From positions 1 through 64,000 of the forward strand of contig CAWAJM010000001.1 of NCBI GenBank assembly GCA_963782445.1: 64,000 bases of DNA, read 5' to 3'. Below, piece by piece: positions 25,566 to 34,302 of the stretch. Every line of letters begins with the position of its first letter. The first letter of the stretch is position 1. This stretch comes from ZC4RG20 sp963782445 (GTDB lineage: Bacteria; Pseudomonadota; Gammaproteobacteria; Steroidobacterales; Rariloculaceae). The notes below the pieces were generated by a model. That model saw nothing but the letters and a program-made list of their open reading frames with translations, did not search any database and had not been told where the DNA came from. A program made the translations under genes and the position numbers.

Positions 25566-26872
25566 ACCGCTACGCGATCGTCGACGTGAAAGGCCGCCAG
25601 GTCTGGGATTCGCGGGGACGTCCCACAGTCGAGGCCGAAGTAACACTGGCCGGCGGTGCGCTCGGCCGAGCCATCGCTCCGGCAGGCGCATCGCGGGGCA
25701 TGCACGAGGCAGTCGATCTGCGGGACGGGACTGCGAGCTTCGGTGGGTTCGGAGTCGACTCGGCGGTAGCGCATGTTAATGATGAGATTGCGGCCTCCCT
25801 CAAAGGTCGCGACGGCGCCGACCAAGCAAATATCGACGGCACGCTGATTGCACTGGACGGAACCGTCAACAAGTCGCGCCTCGGCGGCAACGCCATGGTC
25901 GCCGTGTCGATGGCGGCCCTCCACGCCGCAGCCGCTGGTTCCGGCGTGCCTCTGTGGCGCCATCTTGCGGGTGAGAGTCGAGTCCGAATCCCGATGCCGG
26001 AAATTCAGATTTTTGGCGGCGGCGCACACGCGGGCGGCCGTACGGACATTCAGGACTATATGATCATCACGCCGCGGGCAGAAAGCTTTCGCGAGGCGCT
26101 GGCCATCACTTCCGAAGTGTACCGCGCGGCCGGAAAGCGAATGTCGGAAACGGGCCGACTTGCTGGCGTGGCTGATGAGGGCGGCTGGTGGCCAAGCTTC
26201 GCATCGAATGAGGAAGCACTTGAAGAACTCGTACGTGCGATCGAGCACGCCGGATATAGACCGGGCGAAGACGTATGGATTTCCCTCGACATCGCCGCTA
26301 GTGAGTTCGGCGGTGAAGGAAGATACCGGCTGGCCCTCGATGATCGCGAGATCGAGACCGAGGCGATGATCGAACTGATCGAAGGCTGGATCGAACGATT
26401 TCCGATTTGCTCGATAGAAGACCCACTCGCGGAGGACGATCCGGACGGCTCTTCCCGACTTCTGGCGCGCCTGAAAGACAGGGTGCAGTTGATTGGCGAC
26501 GATCTATTGGTGACGAACGAGAAACGTGTCGAGTCGGCAGCCAAGGTTGGGGCGGCAAACGCGGTGCTGGTCAAGGTTAATCAGGCAGGGACCGTTACGG
26601 AGGCTAAGGCTGCGCTGGATGCGGCTCGCACTGCGGATTGGGGGACGATCGTATCGGCGCGTTCCGGCGAAACGGAGGACGTGACTATTGCACATCTCGC
26701 CGTCGGATGGGACGCGGGACAGTTCAAAGTGGGCTCCTTCTCGCGCTCCGAGCGAATGGCTAAATGGAACGAGATGCTTCGTATCGAAGAAGCCCTCGGC
26801 GCCCAAGCGTACTTTGCCGGTGCGGATGCTCTGCCTTCAGGTGCTCGGCGACGAGTTGCTGACAGTCAGTGA
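25562..26872 (+). CDS. Divergent enolase-superfamily paralogue, 436 aa
   Basis: The whole enolase architecture is present: GASRGMHEA, GGGAHAGGRTDIQDYMI, VADEGGWWP, LDIAASEF, IEDPLAEDD, IGDDLLVTN, KVNQAGTVTEA and KVGSFSRSER. The metal-binding D, E and D and the catalytic Lys are kept. However, the canonical S-H-R-S-G-E-T-E-D reads SARSGETED, losing the His that contacts the substrate phosphate, and H-A-D-N reads HAGG. This is not the housekeeping glycolytic enzyme; a 2-phospho-hydroxyacid other than 2-phosphoglycerate is likely. The start overlaps the kinase stop. Carboxyphosphonoenolpyruvate synthase shows that enolase paralogues can serve specialised pathways. Confidence 0.85.
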   Translation: MNRYAIVDVKGRQVWDSRGRPTVEAEVTLAGGALGRAIAPAGASRGMHEAVDLRDGTASFGGFGVDSAVAHVNDEIAASLKGRDGADQANIDGTLIALDGTVNKSRLGGNAMVAVSMAALHAAAAGSGVPLWRHLAGESRVRIPMPEIQIFGGGAHAGGRTDIQDYMIITPRAESFREALAITSEVYRAAGKRMSETGRLAGVADEGGWWPSFASNEEALEELVRAIEHAGYRPGEDVWISLDIAASEFGGEGRYRLALDDREIETEAMIELIEGWIERFPICSIEDPLAEDDPDGSSRLLARLKDRVQLIGDDLLVTNEKRVESAAKVGAANAVLVKVNQAGTVTEAKAALDAARTADWGTIVSARSGETEDVTIAHLAVGWDAGQFKVGSFSRSERMAKWNEMLRIEEALGAQAYFAGADALPSGARRRVADSQ

Positions 26873-27571
26873 TGATTCGCGCCGTCCTGCACTACCGCGC
26901 CAGTCCAGGGTTGACCGAGCGCCTAAGAGTTGCCGAATCAGATTGGCTTTCGATTGCTGTCGTTGATGAAGCAGATGACGCGTCGTTTGCCGAAGGAATG
27001 CAGAGTGCCGATGTACTGTTGCACGTATTGAAACCCGTAACTGCCGAAGTGATAGCCAATGCGCCAAGGCTTAAGCTGATTCAGAAGATCGGCGTTGGCG
27101 TCAACACGATCGATCTAAAGGCGGCCGAACAACACAGTGTCGCAGTTGCAACCATGCCCGGAACAGACAGTCGGGCAGTCGCCGAGATGACGTTGACACT
27201 CATGCTGGCCGCACTAAGAAGCACGACCTACTTCGATGCTATTACGCGGCGCGGTGAGGGCTGGTCTCGGGCTCCCCACGATCTATACGGCGCGTTCACC
27301 GAAGGGTAGCGTACCGGGGCGATTCGTTTCTCTGGACGAACTGATTCGCCTGGCGGATATTATTTCCTTGCATGTTCCGCTGACGAACGAAACCGCGAGA
27401 ATAGTCGACGAGGCACAGATCGCCAGAATGAAGCGTGGAGTGGTCATAGTGAATACCGCGCGCGGCCAGCTCATTGATGAACGGGCTCTCGCGCACCTCG
27501 GCCGCGACGGCGAATGTGTCGATCCGGCGCATCCGAGCCGTGCGCCGCCCCAGGGGGATCTGTCGCTCTGA
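26872..27571 (+). pseudogene. D-2-hydroxyacid dehydrogenase, internally deleted and truncated
   Basis: The first part (to ~27265) is the N-terminal half of a phosphoglycerate-dehydrogenase-like enzyme, with KLIQKIGVGVNTIDLKAAEQ and VAEMTLTLMLAALR. The G-x-G-x-x-G nucleotide loop is missing. The frame then shifts into TIYTARSPKG, FVSLDELIRLADIISLHVPL and MKRGVVIVNTARGQLIDERAL, which is the distal half of the coenzyme domain. The catalytic Glu and His at the end are lost at about 27500. So a deletion of roughly 40 codons plus a 3' truncation destroyed the gene. The ATG overlaps the enolase stop (TGATG), placing it in the same operon. Confidence 0.75.
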
Positions 27572-27876
27572 CCGGCGCTGGCGCTCTTGGCCGCCCGGGC
27601 CACTGGGCCGCGACGGGCGGGTCTTGGCTTGCGCCCGGCTTGGGGCCGGACGCGCCGGCATTTCCAGCTCAAAGGGGAAGATTCAGACGCTCGAGCGACC
27701 AGGGCTAGGATCGGCTCAGCCTGGATCACGGCCTCGATCGAGCCGCACCGCCCTCATCGGCCCGGCCCGCCGCTAACATAAGGCCCATTCCGCGCATCGC
27801 TGCGAAAACGAGGGGCGCCTTAAACTCCCTATCCGCCGTCGGCTTCCCGCTAGGCCTTCACGACACCCGGCACCAC

Positions 27877-28203
27877 ATGCCCGTGGTAGGGCATGCGGTG
27901 GTCGCTTCGTCCTTTGGGCTGCGATTTCAGGGGGAGGGCTACTTCCTGACGGACGGGCGGACGCACCGGGGAAGCAGCGGAGCCCCGGTCGTAGCGCGCG
28001 TTGCCGCCTCGGACGCGATCACGGGCGACCTGCCGTGGATGCTGCTCGGCGTGCACTCGGCTCGACTCGATGTCGGCGGCCGCGATCTCGAGCTCGACGA
28101 GGCGCCGGGGCTCAATTGCGCCTGGTATGCCGATATCTTGCTGAAGCTGACCGAACAACCGGGCCGGTCCTCGCCGCCTCCCCCGCGCGGCGAAGGCGCT
28201 TGA
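27877..28203 (+). pseudogene. Trypsin-like serine protease, C-terminal fragment
   Basis: The remaining ~100 residues include GRTHRGSSGAPVV with the nucleophile Ser of S1-type proteases and LPWMLLGVHSARLD, then LNCAWYADILLKL. The His and Asp of the triad would lie upstream, where the sequence is unrelated. It is therefore the 3' remnant of an exported or cytosolic trypsin-like peptidase. Confidence 0.6.
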
Positions 28204-28284
28204 TCGACACGAGCGTCTCGCGGCCGTGGCTCTCCCCAAACAAGCCGCTCATTGACCGGCCAGCAAGCTAGGCCGCAAGCCCTC

Positions 28285-28941
28285 TCAGCCGCCGAGCAAG
28301 CCGCTTTGCTCGATGCCGTCGAAGACGAACTGCACGGCCATCGCGGCCAGCAGTATGCCGAAAACTCGCCCGACGACATGCATCCCGGTGACACCGAGAA
28401 GCCGAACGATCTCGCCCGCGAGCAGCAGGGCAAGCAAAGTCAGGGCCAACATCAGCAGCAGCGCACCGAGGACAGCAGCCTGCAGCATGATCGAGCCGTG
28501 GGCGTTGCTCATGAGCAGGATCGCCGCGCCCATGGCGCCGGGGCCGGCGATGAGCGGCGTCGCGAGCGGAAACACCGCGATATCGTCCTTGCCGGCCGCC
28601 TCGCGTCGTTCCTCCGGCGTCGCCGACGTGCTCCCCGAGGTGCGTCCGAACACGAGCTCGATACCGATGAGCAACAGCAGCACGCCGCCCGCCGTTCTGA
28701 GCGCCGGCAACGAGACACCGAGCGTATCGAGAAGCGGTTTGCCAAACAACGCCACGGAGACGAGGATGATGGTGGCGACGGCGGTGCCGCGCATGGCCAT
28801 GGAGCGGCGCGCCTGCCGCGAAGCGCTCGGCGTCAGCGCCGCAAAGATCGCCGCGACGTCGAGCGGACCGATTGTCGCGAAAAACGCCGTGAAGGCCGCG
28901 GCGCCGGTAGCGAGTGCATGAGCGTTCAAGCGATACCTCAT
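28285..28941 (-). CDS. MarC-family membrane protein, 218 aa
   Basis: Six hydrophobic helices are evident (for example ATGAAAFTAFFATIGPLDVAA and GGVLLLLIGIELVF), with the MarC hallmark near residue 125-140, FPLATPLIAGPGAMGAAILL. Despite its name the family has no proven role in multidrug resistance and may transport small amino acids or other solutes. The gene follows the alpha/beta hydrolase gene on the same strand with an 18-nt gap, so both may be one operon. Confidence 0.85.
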   Translation of the reverse strand: MRYRLNAHALATGAAAFTAFFATIGPLDVAAIFAALTPSASRQARRSMAMRGTAVATIILVSVALFGKPLLDTLGVSLPALRTAGGVLLLLIGIELVFGRTSGSTSATPEERREAAGKDDIAVFPLATPLIAGPGAMGAAILLMSNAHGSIMLQAAVLGALLLMLALTLLALLLAGEIVRLLGVTGMHVVGRVFGILLAAMAVQFVFDGIEQSGLLGG

Positions 28942-28959
28942 ACTGCGACGACTCGGGAA

Positions 28960-29805
28960 TCACTCCTTCACGAAAGCCAGTAAATCGGAGTTGATACGCT
29001 CCGCGTGGGTCGTGATCATGCCGTGCGGATAGTCTTCGTAGGTTATCAGTCTGCCGTTCTTCAGAAGGGCCGCCGATCTCGGACCGGAGGTGGCGTAAGG
29101 CACCACCTGATCGTCCCGGCTATGCATGACCAAAACGGGCACGGTGATGCTCTTCAGATCTTCGGTGAAATCGGTTTCCGAGAATGCTTTGATGCAATCG
29201 GTCTCCGCCTTGATGCCGCCCATCATGCCCTGTCGCCACCAATTGTTTACGAAGCCAGTGATGGTCTTCGTACCGGGCCGGTTGAACCCATAGAAGGGCC
29301 CTTCCGGCACGTCGCGGTAGAACTGCTGGCGGTTGAATGCGTTCTGATGACGAAAAGCGTCGAACATCTCTACCGGCAAACCCTCTGGATTGGCATCCGT
29401 CTTCAGCATCAGCGGCGGCACGGCGCTGATAATCGCCGCTCTCGCGACGCGCTCCTCGTGGCGCGCAACGTAGCGCACCACCTCGCCGCCGCCCGTCGAA
29501 TGGCCGACATGAATGGCGTTCGTAAGGTTGAGGCGTCCGGTCAGTGCCGCCAGGTCGGCTGCATAGTGATCCATATCGTTGCCGGTATCGGTCTGCGTCG
29601 AGCGGCCATGCCCGCGGCGGTCATGGGCGATGACGCGATAGCCGTGTTGCAGGAAGAACATCATCTGCGGATCCCAGTCGTCCGCCGACAGGGGCCAGCC
29701 ATGGCTGAACACGATCGGTTGGCCCGACCCCCAATCCTTGTAAAAGATTTGAACGCCATCGTCCGTGGTCACATAGCTTCCGCCTTGATGGGTATTGTCG
29801 TCCAT
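28960..29805 (-). CDS. Alpha/beta hydrolase, non-heme chloroperoxidase-like, 281 aa
   Basis: The catalytic triad is complete: the nucleophile elbow HVGHSTGGGEVV (Ser), MHSRDDQVVP (Asp) and YPHGMITTH (His). The oxyanion segment SHGWPLSADDW and HDRRGHGRS are typical of non-heme chloroperoxidase/arylesterase proteins. Such enzymes are esterases with perhydrolase activity. A length of 281 residues is standard, with no signal peptide. Confidence 0.9.
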   Translation of the reverse strand: MDDNTHQGGSYVTTDDGVQIFYKDWGSGQPIVFSHGWPLSADDWDPQMMFFLQHGYRVIAHDRRGHGRSTQTDTGNDMDHYAADLAALTGRLNLTNAIHVGHSTGGGEVVRYVARHEERVARAAIISAVPPLMLKTDANPEGLPVEMFDAFRHQNAFNRQQFYRDVPEGPFYGFNRPGTKTITGFVNNWWRQGMMGGIKAETDCIKAFSETDFTEDLKSITVPVLVMHSRDDQVVPYATSGPRSAALLKNGRLITYEDYPHGMITTHAERINSDLLAFVKE

Positions 29806-30176
29806 TTCGGTGTCCTTTCAGCGATTGAACCGAGAAGCGGGACCGAGGCTGCTTTGTCCTGGCCAGTTGGGAACCGGCGCGCTCTGGATCTTTGGCCATA
29901 CACGCGAGGCCAAAGCGCGTCCGCGCCTGGGACGAGGAGCGGTTTTCACTCTAGCAGGTATTACTGGCGGGAGTTGCGAAATCCGACGCATAGGAAGCGG
30001 GCGGTCTTTTCAGTGGCTGCCCCGAGTCATGCATGCCGGCCGAGATGGCCCCGCCCGCGAGGCAGACCGGCCCGCGTTGGCGCCCGGCGATCCAGAGTTC
30101 TTGCGGCTGTCGATTTCGCGGGCCCCGGTTCGACGAGTAGATGAACACCCACTCAACTTCCGAAGGAGCCACGCCA
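29806..30176. other. Intergenic region, no gene seen
   Basis: This 371-bp gap lies between the divergent hydrolase and YCII genes. Open frames here show no recognisable similarity. Near the right end the ribosome site of the YCII gene (CGAAGGAGCC) is visible. Confidence 0.5.
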
Positions 30177-30548
30177 ATGCGATACATGATGTTCATCAAG
30201 CACACAGAGGACTACCGCCACGAGGAGGTTCCGGCGTCCCTTTTTCAAGCAATGGGCGAGTTCGTCGGTGAAGCCTTGAAGAGCGGTGCGATCGTCGACA
30301 CTGCGGGCCTGCAGCCGACCGCCAAGGGCAAGCGCGTGCGTCTGGAGCGCGGAAACATTACCGTCATCGACGGCCCGTTCGTCGAATCGAAAGAGGTTGT
30401 CGGCGGCTACGCGCTCGTCGAAGCGAAGTCCGAGGCCGAGGCGCTCGAGCTCGCGCGGCGGTTCATGGAGCTGCACCGCATTCACTGGCCGAAATTCACG
30501 GGCGAATGCGAGGTTCGGCCGCTCGAAGCGATGGAGGCGCCGGAGTAA
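30177..30548 (+). CDS. YCII-related (DGPF-domain) protein, 123 aa
   Basis: The protein starts MRYMMFIKHTEDY and contains VIDGPFVESKEVVGGYALVE, the D-G-P-F motif of the YCII/DGPF family, then EALELARRFMELH and CEVRPLE. Members have a ferredoxin-like fold, often lie beside ECF sigma factors, and may bind small ligands. The ATG at 30177 has AAGGAG upstream; the frame is open 12 codons further up, but without a better site. It is followed by a VOC-family gene on the same strand. Confidence 0.85.
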   Translation: MRYMMFIKHTEDYRHEEVPASLFQAMGEFVGEALKSGAIVDTAGLQPTAKGKRVRLERGNITVIDGPFVESKEVVGGYALVEAKSEAEALELARRFMELHRIHWPKFTGECEVRPLEAMEAPE

Positions 30549-30611
30549 TCAACGAGGAGACTGGTCTCATTCGCCACACAGATCCATTCCCACGTCTTGG
30601 AGGACAATCGC

Positions 30612-31052
30612 ATGAGAGCGGCGCATCCCTACTTGAACTTCAATGGCAATGCCCAAGCGGCCTTCGACTTCTACAAGTCCGTCTTCGGCGGCGACTTTCA
30701 GATGCTCGTGCGCTTCAAGGACTTCCCCGGCGGCGCGGGTAGTCTTCCCGAGGGCGAGCGCAACAGAATCGCACATGTTGCGCTCCCCCTGGGGGAGACG
30801 ATGCTCATGGCGAGCGACGTCCCGGCTTCCCGCGGCGAGTCGCTCCACACGGGCAACAACGTCTACATCATGGTGACGGCGGATACGGCCGAAGAAGCCG
30901 AGCGGCTATTCGGCGGGCTCGCCGCGGGCGGTCGCATAGAGATGGCACTTCAAAAGACGGAATGGGCGGAGAAGTATGGCATCTGCGCGGACAAGTTCGG
31001 CGTGCAGTGGATGGTGGCCTACACCGGCCAGGTGCAATTCACGCGATCGTAG
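30612..31052 (+). CDS. VOC-family (PhnB/glyoxalase-like) protein, 146 aa
   Basis: The sequence HPYLNFNGNAQAAFDFYKSV, then IAHVALPLGETMLMASD and TGNNVYIMVTADTAEEAERL is the PhnB-type vicinal-oxygen-chelate fold, ending in DKFGVQWMVAYTG. Enzymatic activity is not known for most members. The ATG at 30612 has TTGGAGG 8 nt upstream. The gap to the YCII gene is 63 nt; the two families are often found together. Confidence 0.85.
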   Translation: MRAAHPYLNFNGNAQAAFDFYKSVFGGDFQMLVRFKDFPGGAGSLPEGERNRIAHVALPLGETMLMASDVPASRGESLHTGNNVYIMVTADTAEEAERLFGGLAAGGRIEMALQKTEWAEKYGICADKFGVQWMVAYTGQVQFTRS

Positions 31053-31230
31053 CCGCCCGAGGGCTGGACGCCCCACGATATCCCCTGCCCGGCGTCCGCC
31101 CGTACCGAGGCCGGGCTTGGCGGCTGTGGGTGAAAGTTGAAATTCGGGCGAGGCGCGCTAACGGCCCTGAGCTTGATCCGCGCGATCTTTCGGCGCAGAC
31201 GGTCGAGGGCGAGCTCGACGAGGAGGGTGG

Positions 31231-31742
31231 TTGGATTCGGGGGCAGCAGCGTATCGTGCGCGCGTCGCATGGGCAGCGCGGGGCCGTGTGCTCGAGATCG
31301 GCGCCGGCTCGGGCTTGAATCTCGGCCTGTATCCGCCGGAGGTAAGCGAGATCCTCGCGCTCGAGCCCGACGGCAAGCTCCTCGAGCTCGCCGAGCGCAA
31401 CGCGGCCAAGGCCGGCCGTCGCGTAACCTTCATCCAGGGCTCGGCCGAGGAGATCCCTCTCGACGACGAAAGCGTGGATACCGTCGTGACGACCTGGACG
31501 CTCTGCACGATTCCGAATCCGGACCGCGCCCTCGCCGAAATGCATCGCGTCCTCAAACGGGATGGTCGGCTGGTTTTTGCCGAACACGGCCTCGCCCCGG
31601 AGCAGAGTGTGCGCAAGTGGCAGAATCGCCTGACGCCCGTTTGGATGAAGGTCGCGGGCGGCTGCCATCTGAACCGGCCCATCGCCGAGCTCGTCAGGCA
31701 TGCAGGCTTCGAGGTCGATGAGCTCGAGACGGGTTACCTGCC
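31231..31742 (+). pseudogene. Class I SAM methyltransferase, truncated by IS66
   Basis: Motif I is VLEIGAGSGLNLGLYP, followed by LALEPDGKLL, VTTWTLCTIPNPDRAL and HRVLKRDGRLVFAEHGL, as in small ubiE-like methyltransferases. The similarity ends at VDELETGYL, where the IS66 sequence begins, so the last 20-odd residues are missing. Only a TTG start (31231) is available and the usual N-terminal helix is absent, so the 5' end may also be damaged. Confidence 0.7.
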
Positions 31743-31960
31743 AGTCGCAGCTGATGAAGCTCGGCGCACTGCCGCGGCGCGAGCAAGCGGCGGTCGCCGC
31801 CACCGACTTCATTCCGGTGCGGTTGGAGCGGCCCCCGCGATTCGGTGCGGTGTGTCGCGTTCGCTACGCCGGGTTGTGGGAGGTCGAGTGCGAGGAATGG
31901 CCTGACGCGCGCTGGTTGGCGACGCTCATGCAGGGTGCACGAGGCGATGCTACGGCCTGA
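31743..31960 (+). pseudogene. tnpA: IS66 TnpA, N-terminally truncated
   Basis: The frame picks up at SQLMKLGALPRREQ and runs to WPDARWLATLMQG, matching residues ~46 to the end of the complete TnpA in copy 2. The missing part includes the helix-turn-helix, so the element cannot supply TnpA. The end overlaps the tnpB start by 14 nt, as in copy 2. Confidence 0.8.
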
Positions 31961-32306
31961 TCGGAGCATCGAGCGGGTGTATCTGCACCGGGCGCCGGTC
32001 GATATGCGTAAGCAAATGGACGGTCTGGCCGCGCTGGTCGAGGGCATTCTGAAAACCGATCCATTCTCGGGCGCGCTCTTCATCTTCATCAACAAGCGCC
32101 GCGACAAGCTGAAGATGCTGGCGTGGGATCGGACGGGGTTCATCGTCTGGTACAAGCGGCTCGAGCAGGAGAAGTTCTCGTGGCCGGTGCGCTCGACCGA
32201 GACGATGGTGACGCTGACCGGTGAGCAGCTGCACTGGCTACTCGACGGTTACGACGTGTGGCGGATGAAGCCGCACAAGGCGCTGGATTTTGCTCGCGTA
32301 AGTTGA
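31947..32306 (+). CDS. tnpB: IS66 TnpB accessory protein, 119 aa
   Basis: This is a standard IS66 Orf2: VYLHRAPVDMRKQMDGLAAL, FSGALFIFINKRRDKLK, DRTGFIVWYKRLEQ and WLLDGYDVWRMKPHK. TnpB is needed for IS66 transposition, though its biochemical role is unclear. It overlaps the end of the truncated tnpA and is nearly identical to the TnpB of copy 2. Confidence 0.95.
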   Translation: MLRPDRSIERVYLHRAPVDMRKQMDGLAALVEGILKTDPFSGALFIFINKRRDKLKMLAWDRTGFIVWYKRLEQEKFSWPVRSTETMVTLTGEQLHWLLDGYDVWRMKPHKALDFARVS

Positions 32307-32340
32307 GCATCGAAGCATCGGTATCGAGTAAAATGCATGT

Positions 32341-33897
32341 GTGCCGTCGCTCGCCGAACAACTCGAACACTCTCGTCGCGAGCTTGAGGTACTCAACGGC
32401 CGCCTCGAACAGATCGAGCGCGCGCGCAACGAGCGCATCACGCTGCTCGAGGAAGAGAACCGCTGGCTGAAGCAGCAGCTCTTCGGCCGCTCCTCAGAGA
32501 AGCGGCCGGCCGAGGACCTTTCACCCGACCAAGCGAAGTTGCTGTTCAACGAGGCCGAGGCGCTGGTGCCGCTCGCCGATGACAAGACGGCGCCGGACAC
32601 GGTCAAGATCCCTGAGCACGCGGGCAAGAAGCGCGGCCGCAAGGCGATCCCCGCCGAGCTCCCGCGCATCGAGGTCGTGCACGATCTGCCGGAGGCGGAG
32701 AAGGTCTGCCCGCACGACGGCACGACGCTCGAGCGTATCGGCGAGGAGACGGCCGAGCAGCTCGACTACGTGCCGGCGCAGCTGCGGGTGATCCGCCACG
32801 TACGCCCGAAGTACGCCTGCCTCTGCTGTAAAGAAGGCGTGAAGATCGCGCCTGCCGCGGCGCAGCTGCTGCCGAAGAGCAAGGCGAGCCCGGGGCTGCT
32901 GGCCCATATTACGACTGCGAAGTACGTCGACGGCCTGCCGCTGCACCGGCAGGAGCGCCAGTTTGGCCGGCTCGGCATCGAGCTTGCGCGGGCGACGATG
33001 GCGAGCTGGATGATCAAGCTCGGCGGCACGTACGTACTGCCGATCGTGAACCTGCTGGCTGATCTGCTGCTCGAGGCGCCGCTGATCCATATGGATGAGA
33101 CCCGCGTGCAGGTGCTGCGCAGCGCCAAGGCGCCTACAGCCGATCACTGGATGTGGGTGCGATGCGCAGGGCCGCCCGGCCGCCGGATCGTGCTCTTCGA
33201 CTACGATCCCTCTCGTGGAGGGCAAGTGCCGAAGCGGCTGTTGGCCGGGTACGAAGGTATCCTGCTGACCGACGGCTATGAAGCCTATGCGGCGACGGCG
33301 AGCGCCGGCGGCATGCTCCACGCTGGGTGTTGGGCTCATCTACGCAGAAAGCTCGAAGACGCGCGCAAAGCGGCGCGCGGGGAGAGCTCCGCTCGTGCTG
33401 CACTCGACTACATCGGCCGACTGTATCGGATCGAACGGCAGCTGCGTGACCGCAGCGCGGACGCCGATGCGATCCTCGAAGCACGCGACCGAGAGAGCGC
33501 GCCGATCATCGAGCAACTCCTCGGCTGGCTCAACGAGATGGCCGGCCGGGTGCTGCCGCAGAGTGCGCTTGGCAAGGCCGTCCATTACGGACTCGGTCAG
33601 TGGCCGAAGCTCACGGTGTTCCTCGAGCACGCCGAAGTGCCGCTGGATAACAATCGCTGTGAGAATGCGATCCGTCCGTTCGTGGTCGGACGCAAGGCAT
33701 GGTTGTTCAGCGACACGGTGAGCGGCGCGGCCGCGAGCTCGAACCTCTACTCGTTGGTCGAGACGGCCAAGGCGAACGGGATCGAGCCGCACGCCTATCT
33801 GACTCATGTCTATACGAAGCTGCCGACAGCCCACGCCCTCGAAGACTTCGAGGCGCTGCTGCCGTGGAACGTCAAGGCTGCGTTGATCGCTCGCTGA
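32341..33897 (+). CDS. tnpC: IS66 TnpC transposase, 518 aa
   Basis: The protein has an N-terminal leucine-zipper-like coiled-coil (LEHSRRELEVLNGRLEQIER), the Cys-rich zinc part (KYACLCCKEGVKIAPA), and the DDE domain with HMDETRVQVL, LTDGYEAYAATA and a distal DNNRCENAIRPFVVGRKAW. It begins at GTG 32341 and is full length. It is similar but not identical to the copy 2 transposase; one indel is visible around residue 80. Confidence 0.95.
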   Translation: MPSLAEQLEHSRRELEVLNGRLEQIERARNERITLLEEENRWLKQQLFGRSSEKRPAEDLSPDQAKLLFNEAEALVPLADDKTAPDTVKIPEHAGKKRGRKAIPAELPRIEVVHDLPEAEKVCPHDGTTLERIGEETAEQLDYVPAQLRVIRHVRPKYACLCCKEGVKIAPAAAQLLPKSKASPGLLAHITTAKYVDGLPLHRQERQFGRLGIELARATMASWMIKLGGTYVLPIVNLLADLLLEAPLIHMDETRVQVLRSAKAPTADHWMWVRCAGPPGRRIVLFDYDPSRGGQVPKRLLAGYEGILLTDGYEAYAATASAGGMLHAGCWAHLRRKLEDARKAARGESSARAALDYIGRLYRIERQLRDRSADADAILEARDRESAPIIEQLLGWLNEMAGRVLPQSALGKAVHYGLGQWPKLTVFLEHAEVPLDNNRCENAIRPFVVGRKAWLFSDTVSGAAASSNLYSLVETAKANGIEPHAYLTHVYTKLPTAHALEDFEALLPWNVKAALIAR

Positions 33898-33962
33898 AAA
33901 CATCCGCACAGGCTGCCATCATCCTGGGACTGGCGGAAGGACGGGGATTAGCGAGCGCTTAC

Positions 33963-34302
33963 CTATCAATACGAAGGCCGCGCGCGGCCGTCGCGAAGAC
34001 CGCCGCAGCGCGCGGAAGAGCGGCCCGAGTCATCGGAGCCGGACGAGCCCAAAGAAGAGCTCAAACGCCGCCTCGAGCGGGAGCTCGACGAGGGCCTCGA
34101 GGACACCTTCCCCGCCTCCGACCCGGTATCCGTGACCGAGCCCGCGGGGACTTTGCCGGGCGCAACGGGCGGGCATGGGGGCACGAGGAGACCGCCCATC
34201 CAGGGCCGCTGGCGATTGGCGGCGGTCAGCGCGCCTTGCGCAATATGCGATGCGCGATGGCATTCAGGGTCGGCACGCGACCGTTTCTACTCGTCGGCTT
34301 GA
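33963..34302 (+). pseudogene. Small acidic protein fragment cut by IS66
   Basis: The frame directly after the IS66 end contains ERELDEGLEDTFPASDPVSV, a motif I recognise from a widespread short protein family of unknown function (E-L-D-E-x-L-E-x-T-F-P-A-S-D-P). No start codon remains; the N-terminus was lost at the IS66 boundary. The remainder to the TGA at 34300-34302 is low-complexity. Confidence 0.5.

Larger units (their letters stand above)
31743..33962 (+). mobile_element. IS66-family element, copy 1 (left-truncated)
   Basis: The element carries a partial tnpA, complete tnpB and tnpC, and the right terminal repeat ending GCGAGCGCTTAC at 33962. The left terminal repeat and the first ~50 codons of tnpA are absent when compared with copy 2 (46220-48644). 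The left junction lies inside the methyltransferase gene. It is inverted relative to copy 2. Confidence 0.85.

Noticed and set aside
25562..26872. Housekeeping enolase (eno)
   Set aside because: Key active-site residues differ (SARSGETED, HAGG) and the genomic context is accessory.
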